Positions 6,015 through 13,775 of a DNA stretch of 25,469 bases are shown piece after piece. Both the position numbers and the translations under genes were made by a program. Every line of letters starts with the position of its first letter. Within the stretch, counting starts at the first letter, position 1. Source of the stretch: a virus; IMG/VR virus record IMGVR_UViG_3300031787_000755, positions 1-25,469 of that record; one strand, written 5' to 3'. The notes below the pieces were generated by a model. It worked only from the letters and a program-made list of their open reading frames with translations, ran no database searches and was not told the origin of the DNA.

Positions 6015-6502
6015 TTAGCAGCCTTGGAAAGCAAATCAGTTTTGGCCTGGGAGCCAGCAGAGCTGCCGAAGTAGTAGGCAATGATGCCCGTCCACGCCGT
6101 GCCCAAGCTGCCCAGCATCATCAGAATGGCTGGGTTGCTGCTGTCAATTTGATTGAAGAACATCATCACCATGATGCCGAAGAAGCCGACAGTGACCGCG
6201 CCAGCCAGGATGGGGGGCATCATCGAGCGAGTAGCTGCCTGCATATCTCTGGCGCTCTTGCGGTCTTCAACTTCCAGCTTCTCGAAATTCAGGCCCAGCT
6301 CCTGAGCCTGCTTTTGCAGCTCAATCTCGGCCAGCTTGACCTGGGCAATTTGGTCGGCGGTCAGCTTGTTGTTGGCGATCAGGTCGCCCACCTTCGCCTC
6401 GTCCACGCCGATGGCCTTGGAGATGGCTGACACGGCCATGCCAGCCAGTGGGCCACCCATTGCGGTGGCGATGGTGGGTGCAATTTGTTTGAGCCAATCC
6501 AT
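6011..6502 (-). CDS. 3-TM holin, GTA-holin type
   Basis: The open frame extends upstream to 6652, but I start at ATG 6502 (MDWLKQIAPTIATAMGG), preceded by AAAGG. This gives 163 residues. There is an N-terminal amphipathic helix (8-32), a charged helical middle with DRKSARDMQAATRSMMPP (80-97), and two clear membrane helices (about 98-116 and 126-146). This matches the holin family first noted in gene transfer agents (GTA_holin_3TM). It would make the inner-membrane lesion that frees the endolysin encoded next. Its stop and the endolysin start share ATGA. The ORF part upstream of 6502 translates to a basic jumble and overlaps the spanin-like gene, so I reject it. Confidence 0.8.
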   Translation of the reverse strand: MDWLKQIAPTIATAMGGPLAGMAVSAISKAIGVDEAKVGDLIANNKLTADQIAQVKLAEIELQKQAQELGLNFEKLEVEDRKSARDMQAATRSMMPPILAGAVTVGFFGIMVMMFFNQIDSSNPAILMMLGSLGTAWTGIIAYYFGSSAGSQAKTDLLSKAAK

Positions 6503-6512
6503 CACTTGCCTT

Positions 6513-6770
6513 TCATTTTTCGTAGATGACCGCAATGTCTTGCCTGTTGTGCATGATGTCATCACGGTTTTTCTGAATTTCTTTTTCCAGGTCTTGGCGC
6601 AGCTTTTCTCTTGCCAGCTCTGCGCTAGTGTTGGTGGCCTGTTTGTTATCACTGGTGACCACCAGGCTGATTTTGTTGTTCAGCACCGTGACTTCGTGGG
6701 ACAGATGGGAAAGAGAATTCATCAAGTACACCACGCAGGTGAACAGGATTGGCAGAATGGCAAAAGCCAC
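6513..6770 (-). CDS. small membrane protein, possible inner-membrane spanin (Rz-like)
   Basis: From GTG 6770 the product is 85 residues. A single membrane helix (AFAILPILFTCVVYLM) is followed by a long charged helix with heptad character (LAREKLRQDLEKEIQKNRDD). One N-terminal TM plus a periplasmic coiled coil is the layout of phage inner-membrane spanins, and the gene lies next to the holin and endolysin. The coding frame appears to extend upstream to a stop at 6810-6812 as AEESAKHALIEK, directly after an ATA codon at 6807-6809 with GGGGG nearby. The natural start may therefore be that ATA or a mutated ATG. I see no nested o-spanin lipobox. A holin accessory protein is the alternative. Confidence 0.6.
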   Translation of the reverse strand: MAFAILPILFTCVVYLMNSLSHLSHEVTVLNNKISLVVTSDNKQATNTSAELAREKLRQDLEKEIQKNRDDIMHNRQDIAVIYEK

Positions 6771-6809
6771 CTTTTCAATGAGCGCGTGCTTTGCAGATTC
6801 TTCAGCTAT

Positions 6810-7013
6810 TTAAACCCCCAGCATCTTTTTCAACATCTCCGCAGCAAAGCCTGGGCCGAGCAGCGTGACCGCAATCAGCGCATAGAGGATGTACTCAATG
6901 CGGCTCATGCGCTTGCTGCCCGACTTAAACGACTTTTGAATGGCCTCGTACCTCAACGCACAAATTTCTTCGTGCGTCTGAAGTCGTGCATCGGTTGCAT
7001 CGACCTGATTCAT
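6810..7013 (-). CDS. XhlA-like small membrane-anchored protein
   Basis: The 67-residue product has a charged N-terminal helix (DARLQTHEEICALRYEAIQK), a basic turn (SGSKRMSR) and one C-terminal membrane helix (IEYILYALIAVTLLGPGFAAEML). That is the layout of haemolysin XhlA-type phage proteins, which work with holins. Its ATG (7013-7011) overlaps the stop of the gene upstream as TAATG, and it ends directly before the spanin-like gene. It forms part of the lysis group (XhlA-like, spanin-like, holin, endolysin). A role in lysis is inferred from neighbours and topology. Confidence 0.6.
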   Translation of the reverse strand: MNQVDATDARLQTHEEICALRYEAIQKSFKSGSKRMSRIEYILYALIAVTLLGPGFAAEMLKKMLGV

Positions 7014-7366
7014 TACATGCCCTCGCCCTGGACGATGTAGACGGTGGAGGCAGCAGAGGCCAAGCCACTGAAGAACACCTCGCGCCCAAAGCGCAACACC
7101 TCGACGGCACCAGGCACCAGCACAATGGCTGCAGATGGCGTGCCAGCGACTGGGGCCACTGCGTTGGCCGTGGCAATTGCAGCAGTTGGGCCAACACCCA
7201 AAAACACCGTATTCTGGCTGCTGTTGATGATGCGGTACTGGCCTGTGCTCTGCGCATCAAAGCGTGCATCAACAAGCGCCTGAACGCCTGTGGAGGCAAC
7301 AGCAGCAGCGGGGATGACAACGGTGTTGCCAAGTGGGGCAAATGCGATTTGCGAGTTGGTGGCCAT
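7013..7366 (-). CDS. hypothetical beta-rich structural protein
   Basis: The 117-residue product is rich in Ala, Val, Thr and Ser, with short alternating strands (QYRIINSSQNTVFLGVGP, VEVLRFGREVFFSGLAS). It has no TM segment or signal peptide. The pattern suits a small beta-sandwich, as in phage decoration or fibre-accessory proteins. It lies between two fibre-like genes and the lysis genes and is preceded by AAGGAGAA. I recognise no named family. The product of 17145-17480 has a similar style, but I see no convincing homology. Confidence 0.65.
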   Translation of the reverse strand: MATNSQIAFAPLGNTVVIPAAAVASTGVQALVDARFDAQSTGQYRIINSSQNTVFLGVGPTAAIATANAVAPVAGTPSAAIVLVPGAVEVLRFGREVFFSGLASAASTVYIVQGEGM

Positions 7367-7375
7367 GATTTCTCC

Positions 7376-7723
7376 TTAGACGCCGAGGTTACCGGCTGCG
7401 ATGAACGAATTTGCAACTGGGCTGAAGAGCGAGATGACAGCATATTGTCCCATTGTGCTCAACAGGCCAGAATATGAGTTCAGCGTTGCAGCGCCTGCCG
7501 CAATCGTGACTTTCCCTGCGCCACCCTGGATGATGGTGCAGGAAAAACCAGCGCCGAGACCTGTTGCGCAAGTGATGGTCACAGCAGAGCCGCTAGTGCA
7601 ATAAATGACCTTGCCATTGTCAGCGGCAGATAAAGTTCTGCTCGTGCCAGATTCTGTGATGATGCCAGCAGGATTCAGTTTGAACGCATCAAACGAATCT
7701 AAGACTTGGATGGTTTTCAGCAT
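7376..7723 (-). CDS. hypothetical beta-rich fibre-associated protein
   Basis: The 115-residue product is almost all short beta strands and Gly/Ser/Thr turns (GKVIYCTSGSAVTITC, GKVTIAAGAATLNS, GQYAVISLFSP). This style is typical of small trimeric domains at the tips of phage fibres. An AAGGAG site lies upstream of ATG 7723. It follows the gene at 7733-8737 with a 9-nt gap, so the two could form a fibre and its companion. No family name can be given with confidence. Confidence 0.65.
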   Translation of the reverse strand: MLKTIQVLDSFDAFKLNPAGIITESGTSRTLSAADNGKVIYCTSGSAVTITCATGLGAGFSCTIIQGGAGKVTIAAGAATLNSYSGLLSTMGQYAVISLFSPVANSFIAAGNLGV

Positions 7724-7732
7724 GATTTCTCC

Positions 7733-8737
7733 TTATTTCGTCGATGCTTGCAATTCTGCCAGCGTGAGTTTCTGAGGCCAATACATGACGCGCTTGATGC
7801 GACCATTAGCAAAATTTGCTGACACAGTGTTGAAGCCTGTGCCGATGACCATCTGATCTGGTGACGGAACATTAGACACCGCAGTGATCGGCGTTCTGGA
7901 TTCAACGCTCATGGCAATTTCGCCAGCGATGTAAGAGCCAGCCAACTCGCTCTCAACACCCAAGGCATTGAATGAATCGGATGCAAGGACGGTCGCACCA
8001 CCAGTCAGCGAACGGGCGCGGGTGCTGGTCGAACTTCGTGCCTCAAGATTGAAAAGCTCAGTGCCACCAGCATTGCACAAAGATGCAAATATGCGTGCAT
8101 TGGTGCCTGTGATGCTGTTGACCACCGCGCCTTCAGCGTAGAGCGTGCCCTGCGTTGCGTTGAACCAGCTTGTGAAGTTGGAGCCAGTCAGCTTGGCAAC
8201 GTCGATGTTGCGCGTCTTTGTCGTGGCGTCGGTCGGGATGAATGAGGTGGCAAACGCTCCGGCCTCAAGGTTGGCAAACTGCACCGTGCCGCTGACAGTC
8301 AACGTCAAGGAGCCTGCCGCTGGCGTGAAAGTCAATGTCGTACGGGTTGGGTATGCGCCAGTACCGTTCACCGTTGCAGAGTGAGCGCCAGACAGCGTGA
8401 CAGTTCCCGTGCCATAGAACGACAGTGTGTGCGCCACTGCGGTGACTGTGACCGACTGCGTTGCCAGACTTGTGCCATCAATCAGGCTGTTGAGCAGCAA
8501 GTTTGTGCGTTGCTCTTCGATCAGCAGACCTTCGCAGACCAGCGTTGTCGGGTTGTAGTCGAAGCGTGGCAGGTCAGCATTGATCGCCGTGATGACGCCA
8601 GACGAGTTGATGACCGTAGCCGTGTTGCCAGATCGAGTGAACGTCACTCGCGGATCAAGCGCAGCCGTGGTGAAGTCCAGCGCCAGCTTGGGCAGGACTC
8701 GTTCTGTTGCAGTCAGTGAGTAAGAAGGCGTAATCAT
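7733..8737 (-). CDS. tail or head-fibre protein with LamG-like C-terminus
   Basis: The 334-residue product begins with LDFTTAALDPRVTFTRSGNT and continues through PRFDYNP and EGLLIEEQRTNLLLNS. I know this block from phage fibre and head-spike proteins. The middle is beta-rich. The last 130 residues read like a concanavalin/LamG jelly roll, ending IKRVMYWPQKLTLAELQAS. It probably binds a host surface glycan or decorates the capsid. The ATG overlaps the stop of the 28-codon gene as ATGA. It sits just after the tailspike gene, so the phage may carry two receptor-binding proteins. Confidence 0.7.
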   Translation of the reverse strand: MITPSYSLTATERVLPKLALDFTTAALDPRVTFTRSGNTATVINSSGVITAINADLPRFDYNPTTLVCEGLLIEEQRTNLLLNSLIDGTSLATQSVTVTAVAHTLSFYGTGTVTLSGAHSATVNGTGAYPTRTTLTFTPAAGSLTLTVSGTVQFANLEAGAFATSFIPTDATTKTRNIDVAKLTGSNFTSWFNATQGTLYAEGAVVNSITGTNARIFASLCNAGGTELFNLEARSSTSTRARSLTGGATVLASDSFNALGVESELAGSYIAGEIAMSVESRTPITAVSNVPSPDQMVIGTGFNTVSANFANGRIKRVMYWPQKLTLAELQASTK

Positions 8738-8820
8738 TTGGGTTTCACCCAGCCTTCCTGCTCATCGTGCTTATTTGGGAAATCAGCAGGCCAGCGCATT
8801 GGCATAGGTTGATTGCTCAT
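8734..8820 (-). CDS. 28-residue micro-protein between the spike and fibre genes
   Basis: The product begins MSNQPMPMRWPADFPNKHDE and ends WVKPK. The ATG (8820-8818) overlaps the tailspike stop as ATGA, and its own TGA (8736-8734) overlaps the next ATG as ATGA. AAGGGG lies 10 nt upstream. Four-base overlaps at both ends, with no wasted bases, argue for a real gene. It is rich in Pro and Trp, charged at the end, and has no TM segment. Function is unknown. It could assist folding or attachment of the fibre, or mainly provide coupling. Confidence 0.55.
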   Translation of the reverse strand: MSNQPMPMRWPADFPNKHDEQEGWVKPK

Positions 8821-10673
8821 CGGAAAATCACCCCTTCGCTTGTTAAAGTGTTGATGGTCTGACTGACACCGCCAGTCGCGCCAGCAGCGTTGATAAACGA
8901 CCCATTCTCAACCACAATATCGGTGACTGACGTTGTACCACCGCGCTGAAAATTGCTGCTTTGCGCGTTGATTGTTGAACCACTGGCAGCAAACACACCC
9001 TCGTTGGTTGCGCCAGTTCCGGTGCAAGATGATGCGTTTATAATTGATGCGCCCGCAGCATAAACAGACCTATTGCCAGCCCCAGTAATTGTGCTGCCAG
9101 TGCAATTGATTGTTGATCCTGATTCGCAACGAATAACGATGCCGGAACATCCGGTTGCGGTCAAACTTTCAACGTTGATGCGCGATGCCGCGTCTGCAAA
9201 TGCCGCTGCGTCATTTGTTCCTGTGCCGCAATTATTGGCTGTGCTAGATGCTGCGCTAATTGTTGAACCACCAGATGCAAAATATCCGTAAGTGCCAGCG
9301 CCACTTACATCGGTTTCGGTAGCATCAACCGTAGAACATGGGCTTGCGTAAACGCCGTTTTCGCCGCAGTCGGTAAGCGTTGCACCTCGCGCATGAATAG
9401 TGCATCCGTTACTTGCCAAAACACCCGAATGCTTGGCGTTTGTGGCCAACGCATCACGGGCCGCAATCCATGAACCATTAAACGCATAAATGCCATATCC
9501 AGCAGCCGCTGCGTCAGGGTAAGGCAAGTTTGTACCAGGGGCGCACCCAGCATAGTTTGATGTTACGCCATCGGCGCTCATCCAACCAGCATCGGTTGCG
9601 CGAAGGTTGTATCGGAAACAGTTGTTTGCAGTACCGTTGTCAATTACCAGAATGCCGCCGTGGGCTGCTTGAGCGCCGTAATACATTGAGTTGCTGACAT
9701 CTGCGCCTGATGCAAATACAGTGCTTCCCCATGAAACAATGCCTGATCCAGTTGTATTATTTTTAGCACACCCCGTCCAAATAGTGTCAAAGGCGTAGAT
9801 GGTGCTGCCACCGTATGCGCGGCAACCATCACCCCAAGTATTTTTAACGCCACAATTTGCCTCAACATAACCGACAGATGCACCCCACGCAGCGTAGCCA
9901 TAATTTGCTTTGGAGTTGGCATCCACAAGGCAAGCCAAGCGCGGAAGTTTGGCGTTTAAACCGTAGATGAAATTTGCAGACGTTCCGAAAGACGGAGACA
10001 GCACGACCTCTGCATCGGTCGAGGTGATGCGGAATTGTGAGTAATCACCATTCGCCACGGTGCATCCGCTTTGCGGCGAATGGCCAGACTCGATGTTGAG
10101 CGTGATGGTGATCTGCGGATTGTTCGGTGCCAAGCAGTCCACAGCCGTCTGCAAGTTTGCAGCATCGGTCGGAATGCGCACGGTCAGGTTGTCATTGACC
10201 AGCAACTTGAATGAGCCGGTGGCCGCTGTAATGGCGTCTGCCAGCGTAGCAAAGTCGCTGATGAAGTGCTCTAGTTCGAGTTGGTCTTGAACAGTAGTTG
10301 CAACAGCACCAAAGCCTGGAGGCTGGTAAACGACCTGATCTGCGTCAATCGTTCCTGTGAAAACAACATCACTGAATCGCTCAGTCGCAGCCGGTGCGCT
10401 GTATACCACGCTGCCGTTTTTGTTCTGCACCTGAATGCTGTAGTCGCTATTGACGTACAGACGTGCAGGAGTTCCATTGCGAGACGGATAACCGTTCAAT
10501 GTGCGGATTGGCTGTGGTGCTGCAATGGTTAGCGCAGCATCCCAATAGACGTTGATTGGGTTGGTCTGTGGATCAAGATTGGCCGTGCCGATCCAGATGT
10601 AGCCGTTCTCCAACGGCAACCCGTCCGTCTCTGTGAAGATCGGGTAGGTGGGTTGAATGGAAAGTGCGCTCAT
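8817..10673 (-). CDS. tailspike with P22-type head-binding domain and beta-helix
   Basis: Residues about 1-110 match the P22 gp9 head-binding domain style: FTETDGLPLENGYIWIG, NPINVYWD, LNGYPSRNGTPARLYVN, YSIQVQNKNG. That domain trimerises on the tail hub. Residues about 150-618 are a long run of short repeats (ASGGSTISAASSTANNCG and similar), a right-handed parallel beta-helix as in glycan-binding or glycan-cutting spikes. I cannot identify catalytic residues. At 618 residues it is close to the 667 of P22 gp9. The ATG overlaps the stop of the ejection-protein gene (ATGA). The gene is visibly more AT-rich than the ejection genes upstream, a usual sign of exchange of receptor-binding modules. 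Confidence 0.85.
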   Translation of the reverse strand: MSALSIQPTYPIFTETDGLPLENGYIWIGTANLDPQTNPINVYWDAALTIAAPQPIRTLNGYPSRNGTPARLYVNSDYSIQVQNKNGSVVYSAPAATERFSDVVFTGTIDADQVVYQPPGFGAVATTVQDQLELEHFISDFATLADAITAATGSFKLLVNDNLTVRIPTDAANLQTAVDCLAPNNPQITITLNIESGHSPQSGCTVANGDYSQFRITSTDAEVVLSPSFGTSANFIYGLNAKLPRLACLVDANSKANYGYAAWGASVGYVEANCGVKNTWGDGCRAYGGSTIYAFDTIWTGCAKNNTTGSGIVSWGSTVFASGADVSNSMYYGAQAAHGGILVIDNGTANNCFRYNLRATDAGWMSADGVTSNYAGCAPGTNLPYPDAAAAGYGIYAFNGSWIAARDALATNAKHSGVLASNGCTIHARGATLTDCGENGVYASPCSTVDATETDVSGAGTYGYFASGGSTISAASSTANNCGTGTNDAAAFADAASRINVESLTATGCSGIVIRCESGSTINCTGSTITGAGNRSVYAAGASIINASSCTGTGATNEGVFAASGSTINAQSSNFQRGGTTSVTDIVVENGSFINAAGATGGVSQTINTLTSEGVIFR

Positions 10674-13600
10674 CGTTGGTTCTCCTGATCGAATTGTCCT
10701 GCAGCTTGCATGGATTGCACAAGCCAGCGCTCGCGCCAGCTCAGCTCTCGCGGCATCTTGGCTGCGTCAGCAAAGCGCCGGAAGGCGGCAGAAAGTGCCA
10801 CGCTGCGGATCGTGGACTGGCTTGGGGTCGTCTTGGTCGCGCCTTCCACGGCCAGACGTTGAAACTCGGGTGACGAGATCAGCTCGTCGGCAGCCTTGAG
10901 CACCTCGGGCTTGACGCCCTTGGTCAATGCTGCCGTCAGGCCAGATGCGATGCCTGCACCAGGCAAGCCCACAGCCGTCGTGGCGGCCTCAGCCGGGATA
11001 CCGACTGCTGCACGCTTGGCCACGTTGAAGATGTTCGACAGCAGCGTGTCAGCGCCTTGCAGCTCCTGCTGGACGGCCTGAATCCGGCCTGTGGTGATGC
11101 GCTCGCGGGTGGCCTTGCGCACGTTGTTCGAGACCCGATACAGGTCCGACAGTGCCTTCCTGGCCGGCTGCGGCAGGTTGTTCATCAAGGCCGCATAGGC
11201 CTGCTTGTTCTGCAGCAGACCTTCGTACCAGTTGGCGTAGGTGTTGAAATTCAGCGCGCCGTTCTGCGTGGCCTTGCCGAAGGCCGTGTTCAGGGCCGAG
11301 GCTGCCACCATCTGGCGCATGTCCTCTGGGATGGCTTGCAGCACCTTGATCAACTTGTCGGCGTCGCCCTTAGACAGCGCCGTGGTGGCCGTGGACAGCT
11401 TGGTGACCAGACTCTGGTCCAGCTCGCGCCCGAACAGCGAGATCATGTCGTCCTCGATGCCCTTGCGCATGGACACCAGGCTTTTGGCCAGGCGGTACTG
11501 CTCGCCTCGGCCAGCGGCCTCAGCCAGCGCGAACTGGTCGTCGTCGATCAGCGCATACAAGCGCTTCGCCAGGCCGGTGTCGGCGTCCTTGAATGCGCCT
11601 TGCTGGCGTGCTGCAGCACCGATGTCGCGCCGCACGTCATCGATCAGCGCATAGGTAGGCTGGCGCATGCCGATCACATTGCCTGCATCGTCTTTGATCT
11701 CCTTCGGAGACAGCTTGCTGCGCACCGCCTTCTCCAGCGGAGAGAGGTTTTTCGGACCGTCCAAGTCCAGCGCACGCTGCTCGACGAAGGCCAGCACGTT
11801 GTCGGCTGGGCCACGAGTCTGGGCCGGGATGTTCTGGCGCAGGTCGTCGTAGGCTGTGTTGGCTCTGCGCTCCAGGTTGGCCACCGTCTGCGACAGGTTG
11901 GTGCGCACGGCCTGGTTCATGCGGCTGAGGTCGGTCATGCCGCCGATCTGGGTGATCAGGTCGTCTGCCTGCTTGCCCACGGCTTCCAGGCCAGTCAGCT
12001 CGGCTGCACGCGCCTGGCTGCCAGGGATCGACTTCACGGCCTGCGCCAGCTCGCGGTAGGCCTGGTTCGAGGTCAGGTGATCCGGCTGCAGGTAGCCCTC
12101 GATCTTGAGCCGACGCGCGGCCTCCAAGACCTTGGGATCGGGTGCAGCCTGGGTGGCCAGCACTTCGGTGGCTCGGCCAGCGCCCATGCCGCCGCCTGTG
12201 GCCGTCCTGGCGGTCTGCGCCAGCTCGGTGGTGGTCATCGGTGCGGCTGCAGCAGGTCTTGGCGGAACTGGAAATGTCACAGCACCACTTGGTTGAATAC
12301 CAGCAGGCATGACGCTAGGGGCTGGAGGAGCTGCCAGTGGCACCTCTGGGCCGACAGCGCCGGTCGGAGAAATTTCGCGCACGGTGCCGGTCGGAGGCAT
12401 GATTGGTGCAGCGACCTGCTCGCCTGCTGCAGGTGCAACAGGAGGAGCCTCGCCGCCGCGCACAGCGCGCACCATCTGCGGAATGCGGGTCACAGCCTGG
12501 CCAGCGCCGCCCATTGCTCCGGCCAGCGCCACCTCGCCAGTGTCGAATCGGCCACCAGTGGCGGCCTGGGTGGTCTCGATGGCTGCCTGAGTTGCCGCAC
12601 CGCCAGCAATGGCAGTGGGAATGGTGGCAGCACGGCCGGCAGGCGTGAAGGCTGCAATCGCACCGGCAGCTCGCGGGATGTCGCTGACCTGGAAGCCAGG
12701 CTTGATGGCGTACATTTGGCCGTCGATGGACGACTGCAGCACGAAGTTGCCCTTCTCGTCCTGGCTGACTTTCACGCCAGGGAAGTTGGCTTGGATGACC
12801 TGCACAGTCTCCTGCGGATTGGTCATCATCGTGCCCAGGGCCGACTTGAAGCTGGCCATGCTGAAGGTGTTCAGCTCAGGCATGCTGGCCCAGTCGGGCA
12901 GCGCTTGGGTTGTCGGCGTGGCGCGCTCGGTGCCGGTGACAGCCTCACGAATGCCACCCAGCACGCCCATCGGCTCGGTCTTCTGGAGTTGGAAGCCAGT
13001 CGGCACCTTGGCCATGCCGCTGGAGACGTCGCGCTCCAGCTCCATCATCTCCTCGCGTGTCATGCGTCCGGTGCTGTAGGCCTGCAGCACAGCCGCAGGC
13101 AGCTCTGGCGTGGTTGGTCTGGCACCTTGGGGCTGCTCGCCACGCAAGGCCGCGCCACGGGGTAGCATGAGGGTGCCGCCGCGAACGTCGGCCTCAAACT
13201 CTGCCGACTCTTCAGGCGTCATTTGTCCGGAGCTGTAGGCTTGGTAGACCCTCGCAATCGCATCCGGCGGTACAGCAGCCATGCTGCTGGCACCAAGAGC
13301 ACGCTGAAAGGTGCTGGTCGTGCCGCCCTCCGCAATAGTTGGTGCCTGCGCAGGGGCACGCTGTGGGCTGAGGTCGCGCACGCCTTGCGAGACGCGATCG
13401 ATGTATGCCCTGGTGCGTGGTCCCCAGTTGGCCGGGTTGGTACCGCCGTGGTACTCAGCAGCCGCCAGTTTGATGTCGCCCTTGTTGCGGTCCAGCGACT
13501 CCTTGAGCAGCAGGCCAGCGGCCTCGGCTGAGTTCTCTGGGCTGAGGTAGGCGTCCACGCCGTACTTCTTGAGCACCGCCTGGCGGGTGGCCGGGATGAT

Positions 13601-13774
13601 CTGGAATGGGGTTTTTGCGCCTGCCTCAGACACCTGGTCGGCATTGCTGCGCTCGCCTCGTGTGAGAACCGAGACCAGCAAGCCCTGCGGCAGCCCGAGC
13701 TTTTGCTCGGTGCCAGCGGCCAGGTCAGACCAAAACGGGTCTTTGTAGCTGGTGGGGGTTTGTTGCGTTGCCAT
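10670..13774 (-). CDS. large ejection protein with lytic transglycosylase domain (gp16-like)
   Basis: From ATG 13774 (MATQQTPTSYKDPFWSDLAA), 2 nt after the previous stop, the product has 1034 residues. A GTG 39 nt further upstream would overlap the previous gene and adds no homology. Residues about 25-130 form an SLT-type transglycosylase: E41 in TRGERSNADQ, then VSEAGAKTPFQIIPATR and AAEYHGG...GPRTRAYIDRV. It would open the peptidoglycan during DNA ejection. Then come two similar helical repeats (IARVYQAYSSGQMTPEES and VLQAYSTGRMTREEMMEL), an Ala-rich hydrophobic region, a Pro/Ala linker and a long helical C-terminus. Position matches P22 gp16 (609 residues), but the enlarged form with an SLT domain recalls T7 gp16. 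Confidence 0.8.
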   Translation of the reverse strand: MATQQTPTSYKDPFWSDLAAGTEQKLGLPQGLLVSVLTRGERSNADQVSEAGAKTPFQIIPATRQAVLKKYGVDAYLSPENSAEAAGLLLKESLDRNKGDIKLAAAEYHGGTNPANWGPRTRAYIDRVSQGVRDLSPQRAPAQAPTIAEGGTTSTFQRALGASSMAAVPPDAIARVYQAYSSGQMTPEESAEFEADVRGGTLMLPRGAALRGEQPQGARPTTPELPAAVLQAYSTGRMTREEMMELERDVSSGMAKVPTGFQLQKTEPMGVLGGIREAVTGTERATPTTQALPDWASMPELNTFSMASFKSALGTMMTNPQETVQVIQANFPGVKVSQDEKGNFVLQSSIDGQMYAIKPGFQVSDIPRAAGAIAAFTPAGRAATIPTAIAGGAATQAAIETTQAATGGRFDTGEVALAGAMGGAGQAVTRIPQMVRAVRGGEAPPVAPAAGEQVAAPIMPPTGTVREISPTGAVGPEVPLAAPPAPSVMPAGIQPSGAVTFPVPPRPAAAAPMTTTELAQTARTATGGGMGAGRATEVLATQAAPDPKVLEAARRLKIEGYLQPDHLTSNQAYRELAQAVKSIPGSQARAAELTGLEAVGKQADDLITQIGGMTDLSRMNQAVRTNLSQTVANLERRANTAYDDLRQNIPAQTRGPADNVLAFVEQRALDLDGPKNLSPLEKAVRSKLSPKEIKDDAGNVIGMRQPTYALIDDVRRDIGAAARQQGAFKDADTGLAKRLYALIDDDQFALAEAAGRGEQYRLAKSLVSMRKGIEDDMISLFGRELDQSLVTKLSTATTALSKGDADKLIKVLQAIPEDMRQMVAASALNTAFGKATQNGALNFNTYANWYEGLLQNKQAYAALMNNLPQPARKALSDLYRVSNNVRKATRERITTGRIQAVQQELQGADTLLSNIFNVAKRAAVGIPAEAATTAVGLPGAGIASGLTAALTKGVKPEVLKAADELISSPEFQRLAVEGATKTTPSQSTIRSVALSAAFRRFADAAKMPRELSWRERWLVQSMQAAGQFDQENQR

Positions 13775-13775
13775 C

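Noticed and set aside
11057-13165. Very long + strand open frame (702 codons) opposite the large ejection gene
   Set aside because: It mirrors a gene with strong homology and coupling signals. Its product is rich in Arg, His, Gly and Leu as expected of an antisense frame, and no ribosome site or domain is visible.
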